Shown here one piece after another: positions 42,677 to 54,098 of a DNA stretch of 64,000 nt (the stretch's first letter is position 1; each line of letters opens with the position of its first letter). The DNA is from Sulfitobacter albidus (GTDB lineage Bacteria; Pseudomonadota; Alphaproteobacteria; Rhodobacterales; Rhodobacteraceae). The stretch is from positions 740,501 to 804,500 of the forward strand of contig NZ_CP073581.1 of NCBI RefSeq assembly GCF_018200035.1, read 5' to 3'. Under the pieces are notes generated by a model. That model saw only the letters and a program-made list of their open reading frames with translations. It made no database searches and was not told the origin of the DNA. Position numbers and translations under genes: made by a program.

Positions 42677-44034
42677 TCAGGCGGTGGCGCTGTCCACCGC
42701 CTCTGCCAGCCGGTCCACGATCAGCGCGATCTCCGCCTCGGTCGAGGTGAAGCACGGCGCAAGCAACGCATGATCCCCGCGCGTGCCGTCCACACAGCCC
42801 TGTGCGGGGTAGCAGATCATGCCGGCCTGCATCGCTGCCACCTGCACCCGCCCCGCGATTCCGCGCGCGGGATCGAATGGCGCCTTGCTCGTCCGGTCCT
42901 CGACGAATTCGCAGGTCCAGAACAACCCGCGCCCGCGAATATCGCCCACATGGGGATGATCGCCCAACCGCGCGCGCAGGGCCGCTTCGAGCTGTGTGCC
43001 GCGCGTGCGCACGTTGCTCAACAGATCGCGGTCGTCGATTTCTTTCATCACCGCCATCGCCCCGGCGCAGGCGACCGCGTGGCTCATGTATGTATGCCCG
43101 TTCCAGAGTCGGCCGGAGCCTGCGAGGATCGCGTCGCAGATCCGCTCGGACGCGAGCACGGCCGCAATCGGCTGGTATCCCGCGCCCAGCCCCTTGGCCA
43201 TCGTGGTCAGATCGGCGGCGACGCCTTCCTGCTCCAGCGCGTAGAGGCTGCCGGTGCGCCCCATGCCGCACATGACCTCATCCGCGATCAGCACGATGCC
43301 GTGACGGTCGCAGATCTCGCGGATGCGGCGCCAGTATCCTTCCGGCGCGGGCTGCGTGCCCAGCGAGGCGCCCACGACCGGCTCGGCCACAAAGGCGCAA
43401 ACGGTTTCGGGGCCCAGGTCCTGAACGCGGTCCTCTAGCTGCTGCGCCATACGGGCGCCGAAATCAGCCTCCGTTTCATCCGCCCCGCGCAGACGGTAGC
43501 CGTAGGTCGCATCAATGTGCTGCGTCTCGATCAGCAGCGGGGCGAAGGGCGCCCGGCGGCCCGCGTGGCCCGACACGGCCAGGGCGCCCAGCGTGTTGCC
43601 GTGATAGGACGGCGCGCGCGCGATCACATGCGCGCGCTGCGTCTCGCCCCGCTCCACATGGTATTGCCGCGCGAGCTTCAGCGCCGCCTCCATCGCCTCC
43701 GAGCCGGAGCCGAGATACATCACCCGTCCGGTACCGGTGCCAGCGGGCGCACGCGCGACCAGATAGTCCGATAGTGCCTCTGCCTGAGGGTTCGTGAACA
43801 GCCCGGTGTGCGCGTATGCCAGCGTGTTGACCTGTTCGCAGATCGCCGCGCGCACGGCGGCGTTGTCATGGCCCAGCGACGATACCGCCGCCCCCCGCAA
43901 GCATCGAGGTAGCGTTTGCCCTCGCCGTCGATCAGCCACGCGCCTTCACCGCCGACGATCGAGGGTTGCTGCGCCGTCAGACTGCGGCGCAGGACGCGGC
44001 TTTGCGGGCTGTTTGGCACGGTATCTAGGGTCAT
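42677..44034 (-). CDS. class III PLP-dependent aminotransferase (frameshifted)
   Basis: Over the full span about 452 residues. ATG 44034 gives MTLDTVPNSPQSRVLRRSLTAQQPSIVGGEGAWLIDGEGKRYLDACGG; the frame breaks at the C6 run 43891-43896 (+ strand), and one added base restores AAVSSLGHDNAAVRAAICEQV. The PLP parts are MYLGSGSEAMEAALKLARQYH, LIADEVMCGMGRTGSLYA and the Schiff-base Lys in DLTTMAKGLGAGYQPIAAVL. The substrate is unclear; omega-amino acids or diamines are typical for the class. It converges with the RidA gene after 9 bases. Confidence 0.82.
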
Positions 44035-44214
44035 GGAGGGCTCCGCATCGAGGCTCAGATATGGCGTCAGCATAACCGCTTTGGCCGCGATAAACAGAAC
44101 AATGGTTCACGCCGCCGTGCACCGTGGTTGAAATAGCGTGGCGGTGTCACATCTTTGAGCTTGAGCCAACGCTGCTCCACAGGCAGTCTGAGCGCAGTCG
44201 ATCAGGAGAGTATT

Positions 44215-45714
44215 ATGCAGCCCAAAGCGGTCGCCCGAACCCGAACACAGCCCAACCCGGCGCAGAAGCTGGCCCTGCGCGGGGCCATGATGGGGCTTTT
44301 GGCCCTTGCCCTTATCGCCGTTCAGACGGTGATGGCACAGGCCCGCCCCGAAAGCCTCGCGCCATTGGCGGAGCAGATCAGCCCCTCGGTCGTAAACATC
44401 ACGACCTCGACGCTGGTCGAAGGACGCACCGGGCCGCGCGGCATCGTGCCCGAAGGCTCCCCGTTCGAGGATTTCTTTCGCGAGTTTCAGGACCGCAACC
44501 GAAACCGCAACGGCGAGAACGCGCCAGCGCCGCGCCGGTCCTCCGCACTTGGATCGGGTTTCGTGATTTCCGAGGATGGGTTTGTCGTCACCAACAACCA
44601 CGTCATCGAGGGTGCCGACGAGATCACCATCGAATTCTTCTCCGGTGAAGAGCTGGTCGCCGAGGTGATCGGGACCGATCCCAACACGGACATCGCGCTC
44701 TTGAAGGTCGAGGCCGACGGGCCGCTGCCCTTCGTCAGCTTCGGTGACAGCGACAACGCCCGTGTGGGCGATTGGGTCATCGCCATGGGCAACCCGCTGG
44801 GGCAGGGGTTCTCTGTCTCGGCAGGGATCGTGTCGGCGCGCAACCGCGCGCTGTCGGGCACCTACGACGACTACATCCAGACCGATGCGGCGATCAACCG
44901 GGGCAACTCGGGCGGGCCGTTGTTCAACATGGACGGTGAGGTGATCGGCGTGAACACGGCGATCCTGTCGCCCAACGGCGGCTCCATCGGGATCGGCTTT
45001 TCCATGGCGGCCAATGTGGTGACCCGCGTGGTGGACCAGTTGCAGGAGTTCGGTGAGACGCGGCGCGGCTGGCTCGGCGTGCGCATCCAGGACGTGACTG
45101 AGGATGTGGCCGATGCCATGGGCATGGATACCGCGACCGGTGCGCTCATCACCGACGTGCCCGAAGGCCCCGCGCGCGACGCGGGCCTTGAGACCGGCGA
45201 TGTGATCCTGTCGTTTGACGGGGTCGAGGTCGAGGACACGCGCGGTCTGGTGCGTCAGGTCGGCAACAGCCCCGTGGGCGCCACCGTGCGCGTGACCGTT
45301 TTGCGCGAGGGCAACAGCCAGACGATCCCCGTCACGCTGGGCCGCCGTGAGGACGCCAACGGCGAAAGCACCGCCTCCGAGGACGAGGAAGACACTCCCG
45401 CCGAGCCCGAGGTCTCCTCGCTGCTGGGTCTGACGGTGACACCGCTGACCGACGAAATGCGTGAAGAGCTGGGCGCCGAGCCCGGCATGGACGGTCTGGC
45501 CGTGACGGAGGTGACCGAAGGTTCGGAAGCGTTCGAAAAGGGCCTGCGCGCCGGTGACATCATCACCGAAGCGGGCCAGCAGAAGATCACCAGCATCGCA
45601 GAGCTGAACGCCCGCATCGACGCGGCGCGCGAGGCCGGGCGCAAATCGCTGCTGCTGCTGGTGCGCCGTGCGGGCGATCCGCGCTTTGTCGCGCTGACAC
45701 TCGACGCGGACTAG
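44215..45714 (+). CDS. degP: Do-family periplasmic serine protease DegP/HtrA
   Basis: A 499-residue exported protease and chaperone. A hydrophobic signal segment is near residues 20-42 (GAMMGLLALALIAVQTVMAQA). The catalytic triad is His129 (NNHVIEG), Asp159 (NTDIALLK) and Ser232 (GNSGGPLF). Two PDZ domains follow (RRGWLGVRIQDVTEDVADAMG and the region after LLGLTVTPLTDEMREELG). ATG 44215 with AGGAGAG upstream is chosen. In relatives it directly follows hflC; here a regulator-RidA-aminotransferase block separates them. Confidence 0.94.
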   Translation: MQPKAVARTRTQPNPAQKLALRGAMMGLLALALIAVQTVMAQARPESLAPLAEQISPSVVNITTSTLVEGRTGPRGIVPEGSPFEDFFREFQDRNRNRNGENAPAPRRSSALGSGFVISEDGFVVTNNHVIEGADEITIEFFSGEELVAEVIGTDPNTDIALLKVEADGPLPFVSFGDSDNARVGDWVIAMGNPLGQGFSVSAGIVSARNRALSGTYDDYIQTDAAINRGNSGGPLFNMDGEVIGVNTAILSPNGGSIGIGFSMAANVVTRVVDQLQEFGETRRGWLGVRIQDVTEDVADAMGMDTATGALITDVPEGPARDAGLETGDVILSFDGVEVEDTRGLVRQVGNSPVGATVRVTVLREGNSQTIPVTLGRREDANGESTASEDEEDTPAEPEVSSLLGLTVTPLTDEMREELGAEPGMDGLAVTEVTEGSEAFEKGLRAGDIITEAGQQKITSIAELNARIDAAREAGRKSLLLLVRRAGDPRFVALTLDAD

Positions 45715-45736
45715 GATCAACGCTGATCAGGGAAAG

Positions 45737-45766
45737 GGCGCGCCGGGAGACCGGGGCGCCTTTTTT
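45737..45766 (+). terminator. rho-independent terminator after degP
   Basis: GGCGC-CCGG pairs with CCGG-GCGCC, with one bulged G on each side and a GAGA loop, followed by six T. Confidence 0.85.
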
Positions 45767-45773
45767 CGTGCCG

Positions 45774-46307
45774 TCAGGCCGGATCGCGTGGCACGGCGAC
45801 GATACCCAACGCGCGCGCCGTCTTGATCGACAGCACGTCGGCGGGCAGCCCGTCGGCCGTCTGAACGGCAAGCACCGCGCGGCGGGTGGCCGCATCCATG
45901 TTGCCCGTCACCGCCCCCGCATAAAGCCCGCGCGCCTGCAACGCGCGTTGCAGGGTCGAGACGAATTCGACCGTGAAGGCGGGCGGGCAGGGGGTTTCAA
46001 ACCAGCGGTCGGTGCGCGGGGTCACGATCTGGCGGCGGCTTTCGTCGCGGTAGACAGGCAGCGAGGCGATGCTGCCGTCCGGGTTGGTCTTGGCCGGTGT
46101 GACGAGCACACGCTCGGTCACCGTCTCGATCACGGCGGGCGTGGGGATCTTGCCCCAGCAGGTGCCGGGCGGCGCGCCGGGCGGTGCTAGCCCGTTGCCC
46201 TGCACGACCCCCTCTGCCGAGACGGTCTGCCCCCCACCGGTGGTGCAGGCGGCCAGCGTGGCAAGAAGGGCCGCACAGATGCTGCGCGTCAGAATGTCCT
46301 GTATCAT
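45774..46307 (-). CDS. lipoprotein with peptidoglycan-binding-like domain
   Basis: A 177-residue protein with a lipobox (LLATLAAC, Cys21) at the end of a signal peptide. Residues 105-170 (VSTLQRALQARGLYAGAVTGNMDAATRRAVLAVQTADGL) match the pattern of the PG_binding_1 domain, which is three helices that bind peptidoglycan. The middle has a Cys pair (TCWGK and TPCPP) that could form a disulfide. It is convergent with degP, with a terminator between. It likely anchors to the outer membrane and holds the wall. Confidence 0.75.
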   Translation of the reverse strand: MIQDILTRSICAALLATLAACTTGGGQTVSAEGVVQGNGLAPPGAPPGTCWGKIPTPAVIETVTERVLVTPAKTNPDGSIASLPVYRDESRRQIVTPRTDRWFETPCPPAFTVEFVSTLQRALQARGLYAGAVTGNMDAATRRAVLAVQTADGLPADVLSIKTARALGIVAVPRDPA

Positions 46308-46438
46308 GGCCCGCTGTCTCCGAGGCTCTTGGTTCCGGCGCAGACTAGCCGCTTTGCGCGGTGCTGCCTAGAACCCGCGTGCGGCGCGGGCGCGCGGGCG
46401 GCAAAAACGGGCTGGCAGGGCCGGGCCCGCTTGGCTAA

Positions 46439-46797
<359 letters not shown>

Positions 46798-46798
<1 letters not shown>

Positions 46799-47574
46799 TG
46801 GCAGCGCGGCGTCTGCCCGCGCGCGTGTGGCACGGCCCCGCGCGCCGCGTGTGGCTGGCGCTGTGCGTGTGGCTGGCGCTGCTGGTCCCGGTGGCGGCGG
46901 GCGCGCAAGATATCGTCTCGGCGCGTTATACCGATCCGACGACGCGCTATCCGCACGGGGTGCTGGGCGACACGGTCGAGCACGCGGGCCTTGAGGTCAC
47001 GCTGGGTGATGGCAGCAGGCGGACGCTGCTCTGGCCACAGGAGATCGTCTTCGAGGATACAGCACCGCGCGTAATGGACCTGAGCGGCGATGGCGCGCCC
47101 GAAGTGATCGTGGTCGAGAGCGATCAGAACCTCGGCGCGCGGCTTGCCGTCTACACGATGCGGGACGGTGCGCTCACGCTCTTTGCCGCCGGTCCCTTCA
47201 TCGGGCAACGCTTTCGCTGGCTCGCGGTGGTGGGCGCCGGGGATCTGAACGGCGATGGCAGGCTAGAAATCGCCTATGTCGACCGCCCCCATCTGGCCAA
47301 GACCCTGCGTGTGATGCGGGTCGAGCGGATCGACAGCGTGAACCACGTGCTGCGCGAGGTGGCCAATCGCCCCGGCCTCACCAACCACCGCATCGGGGAG
47401 CGCGACATCGCGGGTGGCATCCGCGATTGCGGGCAGGGACCAGAGATGATCCTCGCCACCGCCGATTGGGCGCGGCTAGTCGCGGTCACCTTCGACGGTA
47501 CGACGACCCAAGCGCGCGACATCGGCCGCCACCGGGATCGTGCGAGCTTTGCCGCCGCACTCGCCTGCGAATGA
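46798..47574 (+). CDS. exported VCBS/FG-GAP-like repeat protein
   Basis: A 258-residue protein beginning at ATG 46798 with a long Arg-rich signal peptide (WLALCVWLALLVPVAAGAQ). Two calcium-loop-like repeats are seen, DLSGDGAPEVIVVESDQN and DLNGDGRLEIAYVDRPH, typical of FG-GAP/VCBS beta-propeller blades. It likely folds as a small propeller in the periplasm. It overlaps the ferredoxin and the next gene (ATGA). Role unknown. Confidence 0.78.
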
Positions 47575-47959
47575 TCCGCGCACTGGCATTTGCGGCGCTC
47601 ACCGCCACGCCGCTGGCCGCGCAGGAGCAGATCAGCCCGGATGATTTTCTGGATCTCGCCGTGGGGCGCACGCTGACCTTTCGCGGGGTCATCTCGGGCG
47701 AAGTGGTCGGGATCGAGCAATTCCTGCGCCGTGATCTGTCGGTCTGGGCCGGGCAGGACGGGCGCTGCACCTACGGGCGGATCGAGGTGCGCGGGCCGTT
47801 TTTGTGCTTCATCTACGAGGACTACCCGAACCCCGACAATTGCTGGACGACCTACAGCGACGACGGTGCCCTGCTGGTTGTCTCGCAGACGTCGTTCCAG
47901 ACCCAGCGCATCAGCGACGTGAGCGAAAAGCCCGTGCTGTGCGAGGGCGCGCCGGTTTC

Positions 47960-47963
<4 letters not shown>
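47571..47963 (+). CDS. exported small hypothetical protein (paralogue of the one at 50.8 kb)
   Basis: A 130-residue protein from ATG 47571 with a signal peptide (MIRALAFAALTATPLAAQ). The mature part holds FLDLAVGRTLTFRG and CFIYEDYPNPDNCWTTYSDDGALLVVSQ. A homologous protein of identical length at 50847-51239 has the same CFVYEDRPDPQCW element, which marks a small family with conserved cysteines. It overlaps the propeller gene upstream and the convergent purD by four bases. Confidence 0.7.
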
Positions 47964-49225
<1,262 letters not shown>

Positions 49226-49295
49226 GGGCGCGCTCCCTTGGCCTTTGTTGGTGGGCGTTCTAATCTGGCACGGAGCGCAGCACAAGGACGCGGGC

Positions 49296-50842
49296 ATGGA
49301 GCTTTTTGACGACGGTGAGGACGACGGCCCGCAGGACGGCAACCGCCCCGAATACACCGTGGGCGAGCTGTCGGGGGCCATCAAACGCGCCATCGAGGGG
49401 GAGTTTGGCCACGTGCGTCTGCGCGGCGAGGTGGGGCGCGTGACGATCCCGCGCTCGGGGCATCTCTACCTCGATCTTAAGGACGACCGCGCGGTGATCG
49501 CGGGCATCATCTGGAAGGGTCAGTTGGCCAAGCTTGCGACCCAGCCCGAAGAGGGGATGGAGGTGATCGCCACCGGGCGGCTGACGACCTTTCCGGGGCA
49601 ATCGAAATACCAGATCATCATCGAGGATCTGAAACCCGCGGGCGCCGGCGCGCTGATGGCGCTCTTGGAAAAGCGCCGCGCGGCGTTGCAGGCCGAAGGG
49701 CTGTTCGAGGCGTCGCGCAAACGCCCGCTGCCCTATCTGCCGGAAGTGATCGGCGTCGTGACCTCGCCCACGGGGCGGTGATCCGCGATATCCTGCACCG
49801 GCTGCGGGACCGGTTTCCGCGCAAGGTGCTGATCTGGCCGGTGGCGGTGCAGGGCGCAAAATGCGCACCCGAGGTGGCGCGCGCGATTGCCGGGTTCAAC
49901 GCGCTTAGCCCCGGCGGCGCGATGCCCCGGCCCGATCTCATCATCGTGGCACGCGGCGGCGGCTCGGTCGAGGATCTGTGGGGCTTTAACGAGGAAGCGG
50001 TCGTGCGGGCAGCGGCGGCCTCCGACATCCCGCTGATTTCCGCCGTGGGGCACGAGACCGACACGACGCTGATCGACTACGCCTCGGACAAGCGCGCGCC
50101 GACACCCACGGCGGCGGCAGAGCTGGCGGTGCCCGTGCGGCACGAGCTGATGGCCTGGCTGCGCCAGCTTGACGCGCGCATGGGTCAGGCGCTGAGCGGC
50201 GGTTTGGCGCGGCGTGACCAGCGCCTACGCGATCTGGCGCGCGCGCTGCCGCGCCCAGACACGCTGACCGAAACCGCGCGGCAACGGCTTGACCGGGCGG
50301 GCGACAGGCTCGATCCGGCGCTGCGCGCGGGCGTGCAGAAACGTGCGCTGCATCTGGCGCAACGGGCCGGGGGCCTGCGCCCGCAAGCGCTGCGCGAGCG
50401 GATCGCGAACCACCGCCGCACGCTCGACCAGCTCTCGGCCCGGCTGACGCCTGCGGTGACCCGTGTGATCGCCAACAAACGGCGCGCGAGCGACGCGCAG
50501 CGTCTGCGCCCCGATGCGCTGACCCGCGAGACCGCGCGTCAGGCGGAGCGTCTGTCGAGCATCACGCGCCAGTTGTCAGACGCGGCGACCCGTCAGACCA
50601 AGCACTGGCGTCGCCAGATCGAAAACGCGGAGCGTTTGCGCCGCACGCTGGGCTATGAGGCCACGCTGGAGCGCGGATTTGCGGTGGTGCGCAGCGGCGA
50701 GAGCGTCATCACCACCACCAAAGCCGCCAAAGAGGCGGGCGCGCTGGAAATCCAATTCGCCGACGGCCGCTTGAGCATCGGTGGTGCTGCACCGCCCAAG
50801 AAGAAATCCGGCAAACCGCCCGAACAGGGCAGCCTCTTCTGA
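49296..50842 (+). CDS. xseA: exodeoxyribonuclease VII large subunit (frameshifted)
   Basis: The span codes for about 515 residues. The N-terminal OB-fold ([61 protein letters not shown]) is clear, and the nuclease core has GVVTSPTG then [56 protein letters not shown] and [29 protein letters not shown]. At the G4 run 49772-49775 one base is missing between PTG and AVIRD; one added G restores the frame. The long coiled coil at the end is usual. It degrades single-stranded DNA with XseB. Confidence 0.9.
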
Positions 50843-50846
50843 CGCG

Positions 50847-51239
50847 TCACACCCCGATCTTGGGGCCGAGGCACAGAAATTCCTCGGTGCTTTCGTTCGC
50901 CTCATACAGCGGCACCTGTGCGGGATCATTCTCGAACCGCGCGATCAGGCCGCGCGTGCCCAGCTCAAAGCTCCAGCATTGCGGGTCGGGGCGGTCTTCG
51001 TAGACGAAACAGATCAGCCCGCTGTCCTCGTACCATTCGCCGTCCTTGCATTCGCCGTCCAGAAACGTCCAGCGCACGCGGCGGTTGGGCAGATAGATCT
51101 CCGCGCCGTAGGCTTCGCCGTTGTTGCCGTAATACAGGGTCTTGCCCTGTGTATAGGCGTCGAATTCCGCCGCAGACATGGTCTGGGCGGCGGCGGGCAG
51201 GGCGGTAAGCAGCCAAAGGGCGCAGATCAGATATCGCAT
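50847..51239 (-). CDS. exported small hypothetical protein (paralogue of the one at 47.6 kb)
   Basis: A 130-residue protein from ATG 51239 with a signal peptide (MRYLICALWLLTALPAAAQ). It contains FDAYTQGKTLYYGNNGEAYG, then GLICFVYEDRPDPQCWSFEL and ends near EFLCLGPKIGV. The CFVYEDxPxPxxCW element and its length are shared with the protein at 47571-47963, so the two are paralogues about 3 kb apart. It converges with xseA. Function unknown. Confidence 0.7.
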   Translation of the reverse strand: MRYLICALWLLTALPAAAQTMSAAEFDAYTQGKTLYYGNNGEAYGAEIYLPNRRVRWTFLDGECKDGEWYEDSGLICFVYEDRPDPQCWSFELGTRGLIARFENDPAQVPLYEANESTEEFLCLGPKIGV

Positions 51240-51399
51240 GGCGCCACCCTGCCAGAGCGCGGGGCCAAGCGCCACCGTTTCCGATGCGCGTCAGCGGGCG
51301 CCCGCGCGGCGCGCAAAACGGGCCTCTTGTGTCGTTTTTCGTCTCAATCACACCGGCGCGCTTTGCTACACCGCACAAAGACCGCAGGGGAGACGCATC

Positions 51400-53100
51400 A
51401 TGGCACTGGACGCAAAAACCGACTGCCCCGACAAGGGCGTGTGGAAATCCGGCAAGGGCCGGGGGCGCCGCCATACCAAGGGCCGCCAGCTGGACGATAC
51501 AGCCTGGGCCGAGGTGCGCGACCTGCTGGGGGCGGAGCCGCGCGACCGCGACCTGCTGATCGAGCATCTGCACCTCATTCAGGACCGCTTTGGCCACCTG
51601 TCCGCCGCGCACCTGCGCGCGCTGGCCGAGGAAATGCGCCTGTCGATGGCCGAGGTCTATGAGGTCGCGACCTTCTACGCCCATTTCGACGTGGTCAAAG
51701 AGGGCGAGACGCCGCCGCCCGCGCTCACCATCCGGGTTTGCGATTCGCTCGCGTGCGAGCTGGCGGGCGCGCAGGCGCTGAAATCCGCACTAGAGGACGG
51801 GCTGGACGCCAGCAAAGTCCGCGTGCTGCGCGCGCCCTGCATGGGCCGCTGCGATACCGCCCCGGTGCTGGAGCTGGGCCACAAACACATCGACCACGCC
51901 ACGCCCGAAAAGGTCGAGGCGGCGATTGCGGCGGGTGACACCCATGCGGTGATCCCCGACTATGAGGGCTATGACGCCTACGCGGCGCAGGGCGGTTATG
52001 CCACGCTCACCGATCTACGCGAGAGCGGCGATTGGGAAGAGGTGCAGGAGCGCGTTTTGTCGTCGGGTCTGCGCGGTCTGGGCGGTGCGGGCTTCCCGTC
52101 GGGCAAGAAATGGGGCTTCGTGCGCGGCAATCCGGGCCCGCGCTATCTGGCCGTGAACGGCGACGAGGGCGAGCCGGGCACGTTCAAGGATCGCTACTAT
52201 CTTGAACGCACGCCGCATCTTTTCCTTGAGGGGATGCTGATTGCCGCCTGGGCGGTCGAGGCCGATCGCATCTATCTTTACATGCGCGACGAATATCCGG
52301 CGGTGCTGGAAATCCTCGCGCGCGAGATTGCGGCACTTGAGGATGCAGGCGTCGTCTCCCCCGGCTATATCGATCTGCGCCGGGGGGCGGGCGCCTACAT
52401 CTGCGGTGAGGAATCCGCGATGATCGAAAGCATCGAGGGCAAGCGCGGTATCCCGCGCCACCGCCCTCCTTATGTCGCACAAGTCGGCATCTTTGGCCGC
52501 CCCACGCTGGTGCATAACGTCGAGACGCTGCATTGGGTCGCGCGGGTCTGCCGCGAGGGGCCGCAGATCCTGTCGTCGGTCGAGAAAAACGGCCGCACCG
52601 GGCTGCGCAGCTATTCAGTGTCGGGCCGGGTGGCCACTCCGGGGATGTACCAACTGCCCGCCGGATCGACCATCACCGACATCATCGCGGCGGCGGGCGG
52701 CATGGCCGAGGGCCATGTGTTCAAGGCCTATCAGCCGGGCGGGCCCTCCTCGGGGCTGCTGCCCGCGTCGATGCACGACATCCCGATGGATTTTGACACA
52801 TTGCAGCCGCATGGCAGCTTTATCGGATCGGCGGCGGTCGTGGTCCTGTCAGAGCACGACAGCGCCCGCGCCGCAGCACTCAACATGCTGCGGTTTTTCG
52901 AGGACGAAAGCTGTGGTCAGTGCACGCCCTGCCGGGTGGGCTGTGAAAAGGCCGTGAAGCTGATGCAGGCCGACCGCTGGGACCAGCCGCTGCTCGAAGA
53001 GCTGTCGCAGGCGATGGTCGATGCGTCGATCTGCGGGCTGGGGCAGGCGGCGCCGAACCCCATCCGCCTGACGATGAAGCATTTTCCCGACGAGATCTGA
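51400..53100 (+). CDS. NuoE-NuoF fusion (FdsG/FdsB-like) NADH-binding subunit
   Basis: A 566-residue protein from ATG 51400. Residues 30-160 are NuoE-like with the 2Fe-2S ligands in VCDSLACELAG and APCMGRCDTA; residues 190-560 are NuoF-like, with the FMN site GLRGLGGAGFPSGKKW, the NAD site NGDEGEPGTFKDR, and the 4Fe-4S motif ESCGQCTPCRVG with CGLG near the end. Such fusions are subunits of NAD-dependent formate dehydrogenase or similar hydrogenase modules. The expected catalytic (FdsA/FdhF) subunit gene is not next to it: downstream is a convergent transglycosylase gene. Confidence 0.87.
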   Translation: MALDAKTDCPDKGVWKSGKGRGRRHTKGRQLDDTAWAEVRDLLGAEPRDRDLLIEHLHLIQDRFGHLSAAHLRALAEEMRLSMAEVYEVATFYAHFDVVKEGETPPPALTIRVCDSLACELAGAQALKSALEDGLDASKVRVLRAPCMGRCDTAPVLELGHKHIDHATPEKVEAAIAAGDTHAVIPDYEGYDAYAAQGGYATLTDLRESGDWEEVQERVLSSGLRGLGGAGFPSGKKWGFVRGNPGPRYLAVNGDEGEPGTFKDRYYLERTPHLFLEGMLIAAWAVEADRIYLYMRDEYPAVLEILAREIAALEDAGVVSPGYIDLRRGAGAYICGEESAMIESIEGKRGIPRHRPPYVAQVGIFGRPTLVHNVETLHWVARVCREGPQILSSVEKNGRTGLRSYSVSGRVATPGMYQLPAGSTITDIIAAAGGMAEGHVFKAYQPGGPSSGLLPASMHDIPMDFDTLQPHGSFIGSAAVVVLSEHDSARAAALNMLRFFEDESCGQCTPCRVGCEKAVKLMQADRWDQPLLEELSQAMVDASICGLGQAAPNPIRLTMKHFPDEI

Positions 53101-53102
53101 CG

Positions 53103-53993
53103 CTATTTGTTCTGCACTACAAGGCAGCGGCAGCCACGACGCTTGAGCTCATCGCACAGGCGCATGGCGCCGCGCCGTGTGTCGCGGCCCACACGGCCAA
53201 AGTAATAGCCGTTCTTGCCCGACACCCGGTTTTTCACAAAAATCAGGTCCAGCTTTTCGCGGTTGAGCGGGGCGCGGCAGGCGCCCGTGGCGCGCCCGAT
53301 CTTGGCCTTGGCCGCGTCCTTCGAGGTGCCGAATCCCAGCTGCACGCCCCAGGGTTTGATCGCGGGCGGCGGCGGTTTGGGAAGCTTGACCGGCGTCAGC
53401 CTGCGGTTCTTGGCCATCTCGCGGCAGGCTTCGATAAACGGCTTTGTCTTGTCGAGCCGCATGTCGAGGTCTTTGGGCGGCGCGTCGCGCCATTGCTCGG
53501 CGCTCAGCCCGGTGATGATGGGCACGTAGTTGACCGTCTCCCGCGCCAGCCCCTTGCCTTCCAGAAAACCCTCCGCCCGCCGCTCCCCGCCGTTGTAGCC
53601 GATCGCGGCCATGCCTTCGTTGCCATAGCGGCGCACCATCTCGGCGAGGTATTGCGCGGAATGCTCCAGCGCGTCGGCGGGGTTATAGGGATCCTTCAGC
53701 CCCCGCAGCCGGGCGGTGGAGGGGATGAATTGCGCGATCCCGCGCGCGTTTGCGGGGCTCAAGGCGTTGGGGTCAAAGCGGCTTTCCTGCCAGATCAGGC
53801 GGGCGAAGAAATCGGTGTTCAGACCGTGGCGGTCGCTGAACACCTTGATCGCGTTGCAGGTGTCGTAGACAAAATGCGCGGGCCGGATGCAATGCGCGTG
53901 CCCCCATTTGCCGGTGCTGCACGCGCGCTGCGGCGGCTCGGCGGCGGCGGTCGTGGCCCATAGGGCAGCGGTAAGAGCAAGGATCAGGCGCAT
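53103..53993 (-). CDS. lytic transglycosylase (SLT domain)
   Basis: A 296-residue protein from ATG 53993 with a signal peptide (MRLILALTAALWATTAAA). The SLT fold follows, with catalytic Glu70 in ARLIWQESRFDPNALSPANARGIAQFIPSTA and LEHSAQYLAEMVRRYGNEGMAAIGYNGGERR later. The last 80 residues, rich in Lys, Arg and Pro, form a SPOR-like or basic domain (YYFGRVGRDTRRGAMRLCDELKRRGCRCLVVQNK) with paired Cys. It cuts peptidoglycan glycan strands in the periplasm. Confidence 0.87.
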   Translation of the reverse strand: MRLILALTAALWATTAAAEPPQRACSTGKWGHAHCIRPAHFVYDTCNAIKVFSDRHGLNTDFFARLIWQESRFDPNALSPANARGIAQFIPSTARLRGLKDPYNPADALEHSAQYLAEMVRRYGNEGMAAIGYNGGERRAEGFLEGKGLARETVNYVPIITGLSAEQWRDAPPKDLDMRLDKTKPFIEACREMAKNRRLTPVKLPKPPPPAIKPWGVQLGFGTSKDAAKAKIGRATGACRAPLNREKLDLIFVKNRVSGKNGYYFGRVGRDTRRGAMRLCDELKRRGCRCLVVQNK

Positions 53994-54098
53994 GGCCTTT
54001 GGTGGCCTGCGCACCTGCGCGTGTCAATCGCACACCCTTCCCTCCGCCCTGCCAAAGGGTTAGATCGGTGGGAAGTTCCAGATCAAAGGCGTTTCACG

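Noticed and set aside
44107..45720. Long open frame antisense to degP
   Set aside because: degP has an intact catalytic triad and PDZ domains; the antisense frame is His- and Arg-rich low-information sequence typical of GC-rich shadows.
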